A stretch of DNA of 64,000 bases from an uncultured Bacteroidota bacterium (GTDB taxonomy: Bacteria; Bacteroidota; Bacteroidia; Bacteroidales; P3): contig CADCEC010000008.1 of NCBI GenBank assembly GCA_902800395.1, positions 1-64,000 of the forward strand. The letters are read 5' to 3'. The notes under the pieces are model-generated. The model was given only the letters and a program-made list of their open reading frames with translations, had not been told where the DNA came from and ran no database searches. The stretch's first letter is position 1; every line of letters starts with the position of its first letter. The position numbers and the translations under genes were made by a program. Of the stretch, positions 32,684-41,171 are shown piece by piece.

Positions 32684-33991
32684 ATGAACTGGAAAGACGA
32701 ATACAAAAGGAAAGTCTCCACACCAGAGAAAGCCATCAAGGACATCCATGATGGCGACTGCGTAGTATTGGGTCACGCTGCTGCCGTGCCACGTGTGGTG
32801 CCACACGCTATGGCCGAACACTGCGACGACTATAACGACGTGCTTATCTTCCACATGACCACCCTCGGCGACAACGAACTGCTGCATCCCCGCTGCTATG
32901 GTCATTTCCGTCACGTGAGCAATTTTCTCAGTGGCAACTCGCGCGATACTGTGAACCACCTGGAGGGCGACTTCTTCCCCGCCTACTTCCACGATGTACC
33001 CGAGATGATTGGCGACGAGATTCCCTGTGAGGTGGCCATCTTCCAGGCCACGCCTCCCAATGAGGAGGGCTACTGCTCGCTGGGCGTCAGTTGTGACTAC
33101 GCCCTCGCTGCCATCCGCCGCGCCCGTTCCGTCATCATCGAGACCAACGAGATGATGCCCTTCGTGGGCGGCGACAACATGATTCATGTGTCGCAAATCG
33201 ACCATATCATCCCCTGCGCCTATCCCCTCCCCGAGCTCCACAGCGACGCTCCATCGGAGGTAGAGCAAGCCATCGGGCGTCACTGCGCGTCCCTCGTCAC
33301 CGACGGCACTACCCTCCAGCTGGGTATCGGCGCCATCCCCAATGCCGTCCTCGCCGAACTGGGCGACAAGAACGACCTCGGCATCCACTCCGAGATGTTC
33401 AGCGACGGTGTGGCCGACCTCATGAAGAAAGGCATCATCAATGGCCGCAAGAAATCGATGCACAAAGGCAAGGTGGTGGCCACCTTCATCATGGGCAGCC
33501 GCGACCTATACGACTTCGTGGATGGCAACGAGGACATCGAACTCTACCCTGTCGACTACACCAACGACCCCATCATTATCGCCCAGCAGTACCGCATGGT
33601 CTCCATCAACTCATGCCTCGAGGTGGACCTCATGGGACAAGTGGCCAGTGAGACCATCGGCATGCGCCAGTACAGTGGTATCGGCGGCCAGATTGACTTC
33701 GTGCGTGGTGCCTCCATGGCCCGCGAGGGCAAGAGTATCATCGCCATGCCCTCTACCGCTGCCGGCGGCACCATCTCGCGCATCAAGCCTTTCCTCACCC
33801 CCGGCTCTGCCGTGAGCACCACTCGCAACGACGTCAACTACCTCGTCACCGAGTACGGCATCGCGCGTCTCAAAGGACGCACCCTGCAGCACCGCGCCGA
33901 GGACCTTATCCAGATAGCCCACCCCGACTTCCGCCCCATGCTCATCGAGGAGTACGAACGCCGCTTCCAGTGCAAGTATCAACTGGATTGA
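32684..33991 (+). CDS. acetyl-CoA hydrolase/CoA-transferase family (butyrate or 4-hydroxybutyrate type)
   Basis: This encodes 435 residues, the size of Cat-type CoA-transferases. The catalytic Glu lies in GIHSEMFSDG (about 228-237), and the CoA-binding GIGAIPNAVLAEL precedes it (about 208). IGGQIDFVRGA (about 335) is also typical of the family. It transfers CoA between acetate and a C4 acid, so it can form butyrate (or a related acid) at the end of fermentation; the exact substrate cannot be read from sequence. A -7 box lies 90 bp upstream and the M16 peptidase follows on the same strand. Confidence 0.85.
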   Translation: MNWKDEYKRKVSTPEKAIKDIHDGDCVVLGHAAAVPRVVPHAMAEHCDDYNDVLIFHMTTLGDNELLHPRCYGHFRHVSNFLSGNSRDTVNHLEGDFFPAYFHDVPEMIGDEIPCEVAIFQATPPNEEGYCSLGVSCDYALAAIRRARSVIIETNEMMPFVGGDNMIHVSQIDHIIPCAYPLPELHSDAPSEVEQAIGRHCASLVTDGTTLQLGIGAIPNAVLAELGDKNDLGIHSEMFSDGVADLMKKGIINGRKKSMHKGKVVATFIMGSRDLYDFVDGNEDIELYPVDYTNDPIIIAQQYRMVSINSCLEVDLMGQVASETIGMRQYSGIGGQIDFVRGASMAREGKSIIAMPSTAAGGTISRIKPFLTPGSAVSTTRNDVNYLVTEYGIARLKGRTLQHRAEDLIQIAHPDFRPMLIEEYERRFQCKYQLD

Positions 33992-34009
33992 GAATTGAAA
34001 ATTGAAAAC
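33990..34009 (+). repeat. GAATTGA-type heptamers between genes
   Basis: GAGAATTGAAAATTGAAAAC starts within the stop codon of the CoA-transferase and leads to the M16 peptidase gene. Confidence 0.6.
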
Positions 34010-34028
34010 AATTATAATTATTACCAAG

Positions 34029-36944
34029 ATGAAAAAGACACTTTTTACCCTTTGCTTCATGGCGACGCTGCTCTTCGTGGGTGGCAGCGTGAATGCCCAG
34101 AAGTATGAGTACAAGACCTATCCCAACGATCCGCTGAACGTCCGCGAGTACACGCTGAAGAACGGCCTGAAGGTGTTCATGAGCGTCTACAAGGACGCCC
34201 CACGCATCCAGACTTACATCGCTGTGCGTGCCGGTTCGAAGAATGATCCCGCTGAGACCACCGGTCTGGCCCACTACCTCGAGCATATGATGTTCAAGGG
34301 CAGCCACCAGCTCGGCACCACCGACTGGGAGCGTGAGAAAGTGGAGCTCGACAAAATCGAGGCCCTCTATGAGGTCTACCGCAAGACCACCGACGACAAG
34401 CGTCGCGCTGAGATTTACCACCAGATTGACAGTATCAGCTACGTATCCTCAACCATCGCCATCGCCAACGAGTACGACAAGTCGATGACCGCCATCGGCA
34501 GCGATGGTACCAACGCCTTCACCAGCAACGACTACACCATGTACGTGGAGGACATTCCGTCCAACATGCTGGAGACCTGGGCCAAGGTGGAGGCCGACCG
34601 CTTCCCCAACCTTGTCCTCCGTCTCTTCCACACCGAGCTGGAAGCCGTCTACGAGGAGAAAAACATCAGCTTGGCACAGGACAACCGCCGCGTCAACGAG
34701 GAGATGATGCGCGGGCTCTTCCCCCACCACCCCTACGGCACCCAGACCACCCTCGGCACCATCGAGCACCTCAAGAATCCCTCGATGACCAACATCTACC
34801 GCTTCCACCACACCTACTATGTGCCTAACAACATGTGCATTGCGATGGCCGGTGACTTCAATCCCGACGAGGCCATCAAGATTATCGACAAATACTTTGG
34901 CAGTTGGGTTCCCGGCAAAGTCCCTGAATTCCACAAGGTGAAAGAGGAGCCCATCACCAGCCCCATCATCCGTCTCGTCAACGGCCAGGACCCCGAGAGC
35001 CTTACCATTGCTTTCCGCATCGAGGAGGGCAATGGTAGCCGCGATGCCCTTCTGGCACAAGCCATGGAGTATGTGCTCAACAATGGCAGCTGCGGCCTCA
35101 TCGACCTCAACCTCAACCAGAAGCAGCTCTGCCTCGGTGCCTATGCCGGATGCTACACGCTGAACGACTACTCCGCCTTCATGCTCGGCGGCCGTCCAAC
35201 CCAGGGCCAGAGCCTCGGTCAGCTGCGCGACCTGTTGCTCGAGCAGGTAGAACTCCTCAAGCAAGGCAAGTTCGACATCGACCTCATCAAGGCTGGCATC
35301 AACCAGCTGAAGCTCCAGATTATGAAGCAGGCCGAGAGCAACAACAGCCGCGCCAGCCAGATGGCCTACGCCTTCGTACAGCACCAGACCTGGGACAAGG
35401 TGTGCAACGAAATCCATGAACTTGAGAAGATTACCAAACAGGATATCGTCGACTTCGCCAACCGCATCTGCAAGGACAACAACTACGTCATTGTCTTCAA
35501 GCACCAAGACACCCCCGACCCCGTTGCCAAGGTTGTCAAACCCGCCATCACCCCCATCAGCGTGAGTCGCGACAACGAGAGCGCTTTCCTGTCTCAGATA
35601 AAGGCCGATGCCGCCAAGGCCAAGCCCATCCAGCCCGTCTTTGTCAACTTCAAGAAAGACCTGCAGAAAGGCAAGACCCAGAACGGCAGCGAGGTGCTCT
35701 ATGTGAAGAACGTCGAGAACGGCACCTTCACCCTGCAGTACCGCTTCGAGTTCGGCAGTTCGGTCGATAAGACCATCGGCATGGCCGCCAACTTGATGGA
35801 ATACCTCAACACCGACAAGCACACCGCCGAACAACTGCAGGAAGAGTTCTACAAGCTGGCCTGCAGTTACAGCGTACATGTGAGCGACGAGTATATCACT
35901 GTGAGCGTCAGCGGTCTGGCCGAAAACATGGAGAAAGCCATGACCCTCGTCGAAGAGATTATGGCTGGTGCACAGCCCAACGATGAAGCCCTGCAGATGC
36001 TTGTGGAACGCCTCATCAAGAGCCGCACCGACAACAAGACCAACCAGCGTGCCGCCTTCCGTGCCCTAAACACCTATGGCGTCTGGGGTGAGGAATACAT
36101 CAAGAGCAACGTCGAGAGCGACGCCCAGCTGCGTGCCTACACCGCCAAGCAGCTTACCGACGCCTTGCACGGCCTCTTCCAGTACAAGCACCGTGTGCTC
36201 TACTACGGCCCGCTGACCCTCAAAGAGGCCACCGCCGCTGTCGACCGCATCCACAAGGTGAAACCCACCAAGGATGTGCCTGCCAACAAGGTCTACCAGC
36301 CCGTGGCCACCAACGAAAATGTGGTGCTCTTCGTCGACTACAACGCTAAAAACACCTATATGACCGAATACTTCCGCGGCACCGAAATCAGCACCCCGCT
36401 CTTCCCGAAGGTCAACCTTTTCAACGAGTACTTCGGAGGTTCGATGAACGCCATTGTCTTCCAGGAGATGCGCGAGAAACGCTCCCTGGCCTACAGCGCC
36501 AGCAGCTACTACACCAACAACGGTCGCAAGGATGGCTATTTCTACAACTCCGCCAACATCATCACCCAGAACGACAAACTCTTCGATGCCCTCGACGCCT
36601 ATGAAGAACTCTTCAACGACATGCCCGAGGCCGAGGCCAACTTCAAGCTGGCACAGGATGCCCTTCTCGCCGGCACCCGTACCGCCCGCACCACCAAGTT
36701 CAACATCATCAGCACCTACCTGCAGTGCGAGAAGATGGGCTGGAAGGAACCTCTGCGCAAGCAGAACTTCGAAGCCTACCAGAAAATGAAGATGGCCGAC
36801 CTGGTGAACTTCCAGAAGCAGTACATCAAAGGCCAGAAGAAAGCCTACCTCATCCTCGGCAAAGAGAGTGAGATTGACTTCAACCGCCTCGCCAAATTCG
36901 GAAAGATAAAGAAACTTACCCTGGATCAGATTTTTGGTTATTAA
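34029..36944 (+). CDS. M16 family zinc peptidase, full-length double form
   Basis: This encodes 971 residues with a signal peptide (ends GGSVNAQ). The N-terminal half has the inverted zinc motif HYLEH (about 80-84) and the downstream Glu in EAVYEEKN; the C-terminal half is the inactive partner, with a Tyr/Arg pair around NAIVFQEMREKRSLAYS. It resembles pitrilysin/insulinase-type peptidases that degrade peptides in the periplasm or at the surface. The ATG at 34029 is used because the signal peptide begins there. It ends at a strong terminator. Confidence 0.92.
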   Translation: MKKTLFTLCFMATLLFVGGSVNAQKYEYKTYPNDPLNVREYTLKNGLKVFMSVYKDAPRIQTYIAVRAGSKNDPAETTGLAHYLEHMMFKGSHQLGTTDWEREKVELDKIEALYEVYRKTTDDKRRAEIYHQIDSISYVSSTIAIANEYDKSMTAIGSDGTNAFTSNDYTMYVEDIPSNMLETWAKVEADRFPNLVLRLFHTELEAVYEEKNISLAQDNRRVNEEMMRGLFPHHPYGTQTTLGTIEHLKNPSMTNIYRFHHTYYVPNNMCIAMAGDFNPDEAIKIIDKYFGSWVPGKVPEFHKVKEEPITSPIIRLVNGQDPESLTIAFRIEEGNGSRDALLAQAMEYVLNNGSCGLIDLNLNQKQLCLGAYAGCYTLNDYSAFMLGGRPTQGQSLGQLRDLLLEQVELLKQGKFDIDLIKAGINQLKLQIMKQAESNNSRASQMAYAFVQHQTWDKVCNEIHELEKITKQDIVDFANRICKDNNYVIVFKHQDTPDPVAKVVKPAITPISVSRDNESAFLSQIKADAAKAKPIQPVFVNFKKDLQKGKTQNGSEVLYVKNVENGTFTLQYRFEFGSSVDKTIGMAANLMEYLNTDKHTAEQLQEEFYKLACSYSVHVSDEYITVSVSGLAENMEKAMTLVEEIMAGAQPNDEALQMLVERLIKSRTDNKTNQRAAFRALNTYGVWGEEYIKSNVESDAQLRAYTAKQLTDALHGLFQYKHRVLYYGPLTLKEATAAVDRIHKVKPTKDVPANKVYQPVATNENVVLFVDYNAKNTYMTEYFRGTEISTPLFPKVNLFNEYFGGSMNAIVFQEMREKRSLAYSASSYYTNNGRKDGYFYNSANIITQNDKLFDALDAYEELFNDMPEAEANFKLAQDALLAGTRTARTTKFNIISTYLQCEKMGWKEPLRKQNFEAYQKMKMADLVNFQKQYIKGQKKAYLILGKESEIDFNRLAKFGKIKKLTLDQIFGY

Positions 36945-36961
36945 TCAGACCTACATCCTCC

Positions 36962-36999
36962 AAAGGAACGCCCAACAGTTTTGTAGGGCGTTCCTTTTT
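36962..36999 (+). terminator. intrinsic terminator after M16 peptidase
   Basis: AAAGGAACGCCC pairs with GGGCGTTCCTTT (loop 12), with further T. Confidence 0.85.
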
Positions 37000-37027
37000 A
37001 TCCTCTAAATCAATGACTTCTTATTCA

Positions 37028-37086
37028 TTTGTCCTACATTTGTCCTATATTTGTCCTATATTTGTCCTATAAAATATAGGACAAAT
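37028..37086. repeat. four 11-bp TTTGTCCTATA repeats plus inverted copy
   Basis: TTTGTCCTACA and three TTTGTCCTATA units (37028-37071) are followed after AAA by TATAGGACAAAT (37075-37086), so the last unit forms a perfect 12-bp hairpin. This lies between two convergent genes. Confidence 0.85.
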
Positions 37087-37122
37087 AACGCACAAATAAC
37101 GGAGGAAAATGGGGCAACGGGA

Positions 37123-38604
37123 CTACCAGACAAGGCGGTAACCGTTTTCGTCTTTCACCAGTTCTTTGTAGCCCTGAGAGGGTAGACGGAAATAATAGGG
37201 ATTAAGATCTTTGACCTCCCAGCGTTTCCACCAGTTGACAGCGACATAGACATCGGGGTTGAGGTAGAGGTCGGCATCGGTTCGGTCGAAATCGTCCTCC
37301 TCCTTGTAGATGGTCACCGTGTGCTCCGGACCTTGCTGGGCAGTGAAGAGCATGCTTTCGAGTGCGAGACCCCAGATATCCTCGGGGAACACCTCCTCGG
37401 CAGTGGAACGGGTCACCAGCAGTTTTTGCTGTCCCTGCCGCTCGGCCATTTGGGAGACTTCGGTGATGGCTTCCAGACGAGGTTCGTATTTATACACATA
37501 GTGCATAATGCGCCCGAAGGCGAAGATAATCAGCGCGATGAAAACAATATACCAAATCCAATGCTGACGCTGGGTGAAGCGGGGTAACTCGTCGACCAGG
37601 AAGGGCAGGCCGACGATGAAGAAGAGTGGGATGAAGTAGCGCTCACGCGAGATGGGGCTGTCGCCTGTCTGGTAAATGATGCTGGCCGCCACGAGGAACC
37701 CCACGGCATAGAGGAGCAGGAACCAGAACTTCCACCACTGGCGACCGCGGACATAACCCACCAAGGTGAGTATCAGCAACACGGTAGGAACCAGATAGAG
37801 TCGGGGGAACAAAATAACAAAGGTGTGAAAACTACCGAGAGAGAAGAAATGGAGCAGCGAATCACGGATAAGTGGCAGCGTGGGTACAAACTCGCTGTCG
37901 TGGCCGCTGGCACCGATGAGCCAATAGAGGACAATGTAGAGGACAAGGAACAGGGCAGTGGCTATCGCAGGCTTGTCGGCATAAGGTTTTCCTCCTTCAA
38001 GTAGGCGGAAGCCCATAGCGAAAAGGATGTAGAAGACCGCCATAGGGTAGATGAAAAATGCCAACGCGACGAGCAACGCCAATATAATAAAGTAGAACGC
38101 TTTCCACTTTCCACTTTCCGTTTTCCACTTATCCCCTTGGCACATCCAGGCATAGAGCATGGGGACATAGAACATCAGCTGGAACGACTCGGAGATGCAG
38201 TGGAGGAAGGTGCCACCGATACCCAACAACACGAAGAGCATCAACGTGGCGGCCTGACGTTGCTTCATCACGTAGGCCGTCAGCAGCCAACAGGCGTAGC
38301 CCACAAGGACGAAGGAGACGGAATAGGAGATGATGACCAGTTTGAGCGGCAGGTGCAGATGGATGGCTATCCAAGGCAGAATCTGCGTGAGCACCATCGA
38401 GTAGCGGCTGTCGTTGATGAGCATACCGGGGTGGTTGATGTCGTAGAAGACCTGGTAGGCGGAATCAGTAAGCAGCACGCGCACATTGGCATACTTGGCC
38501 GCCAGCACGAGCAGCACCAGGAAGCAGAGATGGCCCAGCAGAAGATACTTATCGCAGGCAAGAAGACCAGAATACCATTTACGCGTTGATGCGGCGGAGT
38601 TCAT
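37123..38604 (-). CDS. polytopic membrane protein, glycosyltransferase-like
   Basis: This encodes 493 residues with about ten membrane spans and a C-terminal soluble region (about 400-493). The pattern of many spans with a charged first loop (LLTDSAYQVFYDINHPG) resembles GT-C-type membrane proteins, but no family is certain. A loop at about 155-168 reads GDKWKTESGKWKAF, the translation of a GGAAAGT heptamer array (38100-38130). It overlaps the family-2 glycosyltransferase gene upstream by 26 bp and probably acts in the same surface-polysaccharide or glycolipid path. Confidence 0.7.
   Translation of the reverse strand: MNSAASTRKWYSGLLACDKYLLLGHLCFLVLLVLAAKYANVRVLLTDSAYQVFYDINHPGMLINDSRYSMVLTQILPWIAIHLHLPLKLVIISYSVSFVLVGYACWLLTAYVMKQRQAATLMLFVLLGIGGTFLHCISESFQLMFYVPMLYAWMCQGDKWKTESGKWKAFYFIILALLVALAFFIYPMAVFYILFAMGFRLLEGGKPYADKPAIATALFLVLYIVLYWLIGASGHDSEFVPTLPLIRDSLLHFFSLGSFHTFVILFPRLYLVPTVLLILTLVGYVRGRQWWKFWFLLLYAVGFLVAASIIYQTGDSPISRERYFIPLFFIVGLPFLVDELPRFTQRQHWIWYIVFIALIIFAFGRIMHYVYKYEPRLEAITEVSQMAERQGQQKLLVTRSTAEEVFPEDIWGLALESMLFTAQQGPEHTVTIYKEEDDFDRTDADLYLNPDVYVAVNWWKRWEVKDLNPYYFRLPSQGYKELVKDENGYRLVW
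38100..38130. repeat. GGAAAGT heptamer array inside membrane-protein gene
   Basis: The minus strand carries GGAAAGT units encoding KWKTESGKWK, placed in a loop between membrane spans. Confidence 0.8.
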
Positions 38605-39493
38605 ACTGTTTGCGGTCTTTGGTTACCATCACATCGAGGCAGAGGCCTGTGAAGAATGACTGGAGGGCGGCGAGGAAGAGGAAAAGGGAAACGAAGAGTG
38701 TGGGGAATCGGCGCACAAGACCGGTATCGAAATATTCCGACAACACGGGTATCACCAATACAGTTCCCACGATAACAAACAGGACGGAAAGCCAACCGAA
38801 GAAGCGCATGGGACGGTATTCCTTGTAGAGGGTGGCGATAGTCATAAGCACTTTCCAACCGTCGCTGAAGGTGTTCAGTTTGGAGACGCTTCCCTCAGGG
38901 CGGTCGCGGTAGTCGACGGGTATCTCCACCAAGCGGAAGCGCTTGTCGAGAGCATGGATGGTCATCTCGGTCTCTATCTCGAACTGCCCGCTCATCACGG
39001 GAAAGAGTTTTACAAACGAACGACTGAAGGCACGGTAACCCGTCATGATGTCTTTCACCTCGGTGTGCCAGAGGCGGCAGATGAGTCCACGGACAAGGCG
39101 GTTGCCAACATTGTGGAACGGGCGTTTGTTCTGGATAAAATAGGTGGATGAAAGACGGTCGCCAATCACCATGTCGACCTGCTTCTCAAGCACCTGTTTC
39201 ACCATCTCGGGGGCGTGGTGGGCGGGATAGGTATCGTCGCCATCGGCCATAAGGTAGCAGTCGGCCTCTACCTCACGGAACATGCGTCTAATCACATTGC
39301 CCTTACCCTGCGTGTATTCGTGACGCACGATAGCACCGGCGGCTGTGGCCTCTTCGACGGTACGGTCGGTGGAGTTGTTGTCGTAGACATAAATGTCGGC
39401 CTCGGGCAGCAATTCGCGGAAATCGCACACCACCTTGCCGATGGTTTTCTCTTCATTATAGCACGGCAGCAAGACCGCAACCTTATTGTCCAT
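38579..39493 (-). CDS. family-2 glycosyltransferase with two C-terminal membrane spans
   Basis: This encodes 304 residues from the ATG at 39493; the longer frame upstream crosses the previous gene's end and is rejected. GT-A signatures: VLLPCYNEEKTIGKVV (about 6-21), the second acidic motif DNNSTDRT and the DxD-like ADGDDTYP (about 88). The two C-terminal spans (about 235-285) are like GtrB/DPM1-type polyprenyl-phosphate glycosyltransferases. It probably loads a sugar on undecaprenyl phosphate for the neighbouring membrane proteins. It begins 11 bases after the upstream membrane-protein gene. Confidence 0.88.
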   Translation of the reverse strand: MDNKVAVLLPCYNEEKTIGKVVCDFRELLPEADIYVYDNNSTDRTVEEATAAGAIVRHEYTQGKGNVIRRMFREVEADCYLMADGDDTYPAHHAPEMVKQVLEKQVDMVIGDRLSSTYFIQNKRPFHNVGNRLVRGLICRLWHTEVKDIMTGYRAFSRSFVKLFPVMSGQFEIETEMTIHALDKRFRLVEIPVDYRDRPEGSVSKLNTFSDGWKVLMTIATLYKEYRPMRFFGWLSVLFVIVGTVLVIPVLSEYFDTGLVRRFPTLFVSLFLFLAALQSFFTGLCLDVMVTKDRKQYELRRINA

Positions 39494-39504
39494 AATCGTT
39501 AATT

Positions 39505-40716
39505 CTAAGTTCTCAATTTTTTCCAGTCGACGAACTGCATCGCTGCCAGCAGCAGTCCCGCGACAGTGACCGCTTGGGCACGGAAGGTGAACCAACTGTG
39601 CAGGTAGGAATGGTTGGCGGCGAAAAGGTACCACACCCACGGGATGAGCGCTACCACCAGCAGCGGCAAAGCACGACGCCATCCCTGCCTATGGAAATGC
39701 CAGCAGGCCAGCACAAGGATAACGGCCAAGGCGAGGAAGATGAAAGTCCACGGCAGCAAGTCCATATTGTCCATTAAAGCATCCCAACGGCCGTAGTCAT
39801 CCAGCACCCCCGAGCGATTTGAGAGGTTGTGGAAGCCGTCTTTCCAGATATTCTCCGAGGTGAGTAGTGTCGCCAAAATCCATTTGGTTACCCATGTCAA
39901 CCCATAGCCGACCGCCCACAGCAGGGAGGCCAGCGTCAGCCCCTTGAAAGCGCCTGACAGCTTCTCCTTAGGCTTGAGTGCCAGCATCACCAGCAGTGGA
40001 AGTCCCAAGGTAAGCATGGGGGCCGTCAGCAGGTCGAAATATGCCGTCAGGGAACCTAGGACGAAGAAGGTGAGGTTTGCGGACGCGGCACGCCGCATCC
40101 CTACAGCAATCATGCCACCTAGAGCAATAAAAAGCACCATACTCAGTTGGAGCGAGAACTGCATCATGAAGACGTAAGTGCACAGCAGTCCTAAGCCCAC
40201 CGCCACTGCCAACTGCCATCCTCTACGGCGCCACAACAAGACTCCGCAACAGAGCATCAACAGCGATGAAAGAATATAAAGCAGCATCCGTATGGTGGGA
40301 TAGTCCCAGAAGAAGAGCAGGTAGCGAGCCAGAAAGGTATTCCCATGCCAGTAACGGGCATAAGTTGCGGTAGAAACAGTACCCACCGTATCCATCCCCA
40401 CCGCCACACGCAATTCCTCAAAGGGTAGTCGCTCGCAGGTCAGGCGAGGCAGCAGCATGATGCCATCCACAAAACTCTCTGACCGCAGCGTATAGGCTTG
40501 ATTCAGAATCAGCGCATCGGTGTAGTTGTCCATGCGGCACTGTAGGCGCGGCAGGAAAGCCCGCGGCTTATCGCTGGCGAGATCGCCACACTCGATGGTC
40601 CGCACCACGTGACGCTCCACCGCACTTTGCGGCACCAGGTAGGAGCCTGCCGCAAAAAAGAGATAGGCCGCCAGCAGCAACCCGAAGACCTTCAGATAGG
40701 GTAGCGTCACCTTCAT
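39505..40716 (-). CDS. polytopic membrane protein, unknown
   Basis: This encodes 403 residues from the ATG at 40716, two bases after the stop of the GreA-like gene. About nine membrane spans are visible, with a large first periplasmic loop (about 25-120, containing HVVRTIECGDLASDKPRAF). It resembles polytopic proteins that sit beside GtrB-type enzymes and may use lipid-linked sugars; this is inference. The gene is part of the five-gene minus-strand operon from 42460 to 37123. Confidence 0.7.
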   Translation of the reverse strand: MKVTLPYLKVFGLLLAAYLFFAAGSYLVPQSAVERHVVRTIECGDLASDKPRAFLPRLQCRMDNYTDALILNQAYTLRSESFVDGIMLLPRLTCERLPFEELRVAVGMDTVGTVSTATYARYWHGNTFLARYLLFFWDYPTIRMLLYILSSLLMLCCGVLLWRRRGWQLAVAVGLGLLCTYVFMMQFSLQLSMVLFIALGGMIAVGMRRAASANLTFFVLGSLTAYFDLLTAPMLTLGLPLLVMLALKPKEKLSGAFKGLTLASLLWAVGYGLTWVTKWILATLLTSENIWKDGFHNLSNRSGVLDDYGRWDALMDNMDLLPWTFIFLALAVILVLACWHFHRQGWRRALPLLVVALIPWVWYLFAANHSYLHSWFTFRAQAVTVAGLLLAAMQFVDWKKLRT

Positions 40717-40718
40717 CC

Positions 40719-41171
40719 TCAATAGATTTCCTTTATGGTCTGACTTTGTCCGTTGATAATGAACGAGTCCCTAACTTTATGTCCTTTGACTGCCCTATAG
40801 ATAGGAGTCTGTGCGCTGATAGCGAACCAAACCTCATTTCCCACCATGAATTTGCCGGCGCCTATGCTCAAAAAAAACTTCTGTCGGTCGGTAACCACGG
40901 CCGCGCCGTGCTCCACGGTGTCAAAGGGTGGCAACTTCAGCAAATCCTGCAGACAGCGTATGCCTGCCAAAGCGTTGCTGTATTGCTTGGCATACATATC
41001 CCTCGACCGCATCATCTTGGTGCGGTAGGAATCGTAGCGGTCCACATTGGCGCCATAGTCGTTGCTCTGCTGCTGGGCAGAGTCCATCTCCTGCTTGGCT
41101 ATAGTAGCAATATGCTCCTGCTGTTCGATGCAGGAGCATATCACTTGTTGTCTATGTTCTTCACGCGTCAT
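40719..41171 (-). CDS. GreA-like C-terminal domain protein
   Basis: This encodes 150 residues. The N-terminal part is a helical hairpin-like region (about 1-65). The C-terminal part (FFLSIGAGKFMVGNEVWFAI, then SAQTPIYRAVKGHKVRDSF) matches the GreA/GreB C-terminal fold, where ISPxSPIGxALLGKKVGD is usual. GreA proteins bind the RNA polymerase secondary channel; here the acidic coiled-coil tip is not obvious, so it may act differently. It overlaps the aminotransferase by 4 bp (ATGA). Confidence 0.7.
   Translation of the reverse strand: MTREEHRQQVICSCIEQQEHIATIAKQEMDSAQQQSNDYGANVDRYDSYRTKMMRSRDMYAKQYSNALAGIRCLQDLLKLPPFDTVEHGAAVVTDRQKFFLSIGAGKFMVGNEVWFAISAQTPIYRAVKGHKVRDSFIINGQSQTIKEIY

Noticed and set aside
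34449-35879. 476-codon antisense frame over the M16 peptidase
   Set aside because: The sense strand has the HxxEH zinc motif; the antisense sequence has no domain character.
38579-39682. longer form of the glycosyltransferase starting at 39682
   Set aside because: The extra 63 residues overlap the upstream membrane-protein gene and have no domain character; the GT-A motif begins right after the ATG at 39493.
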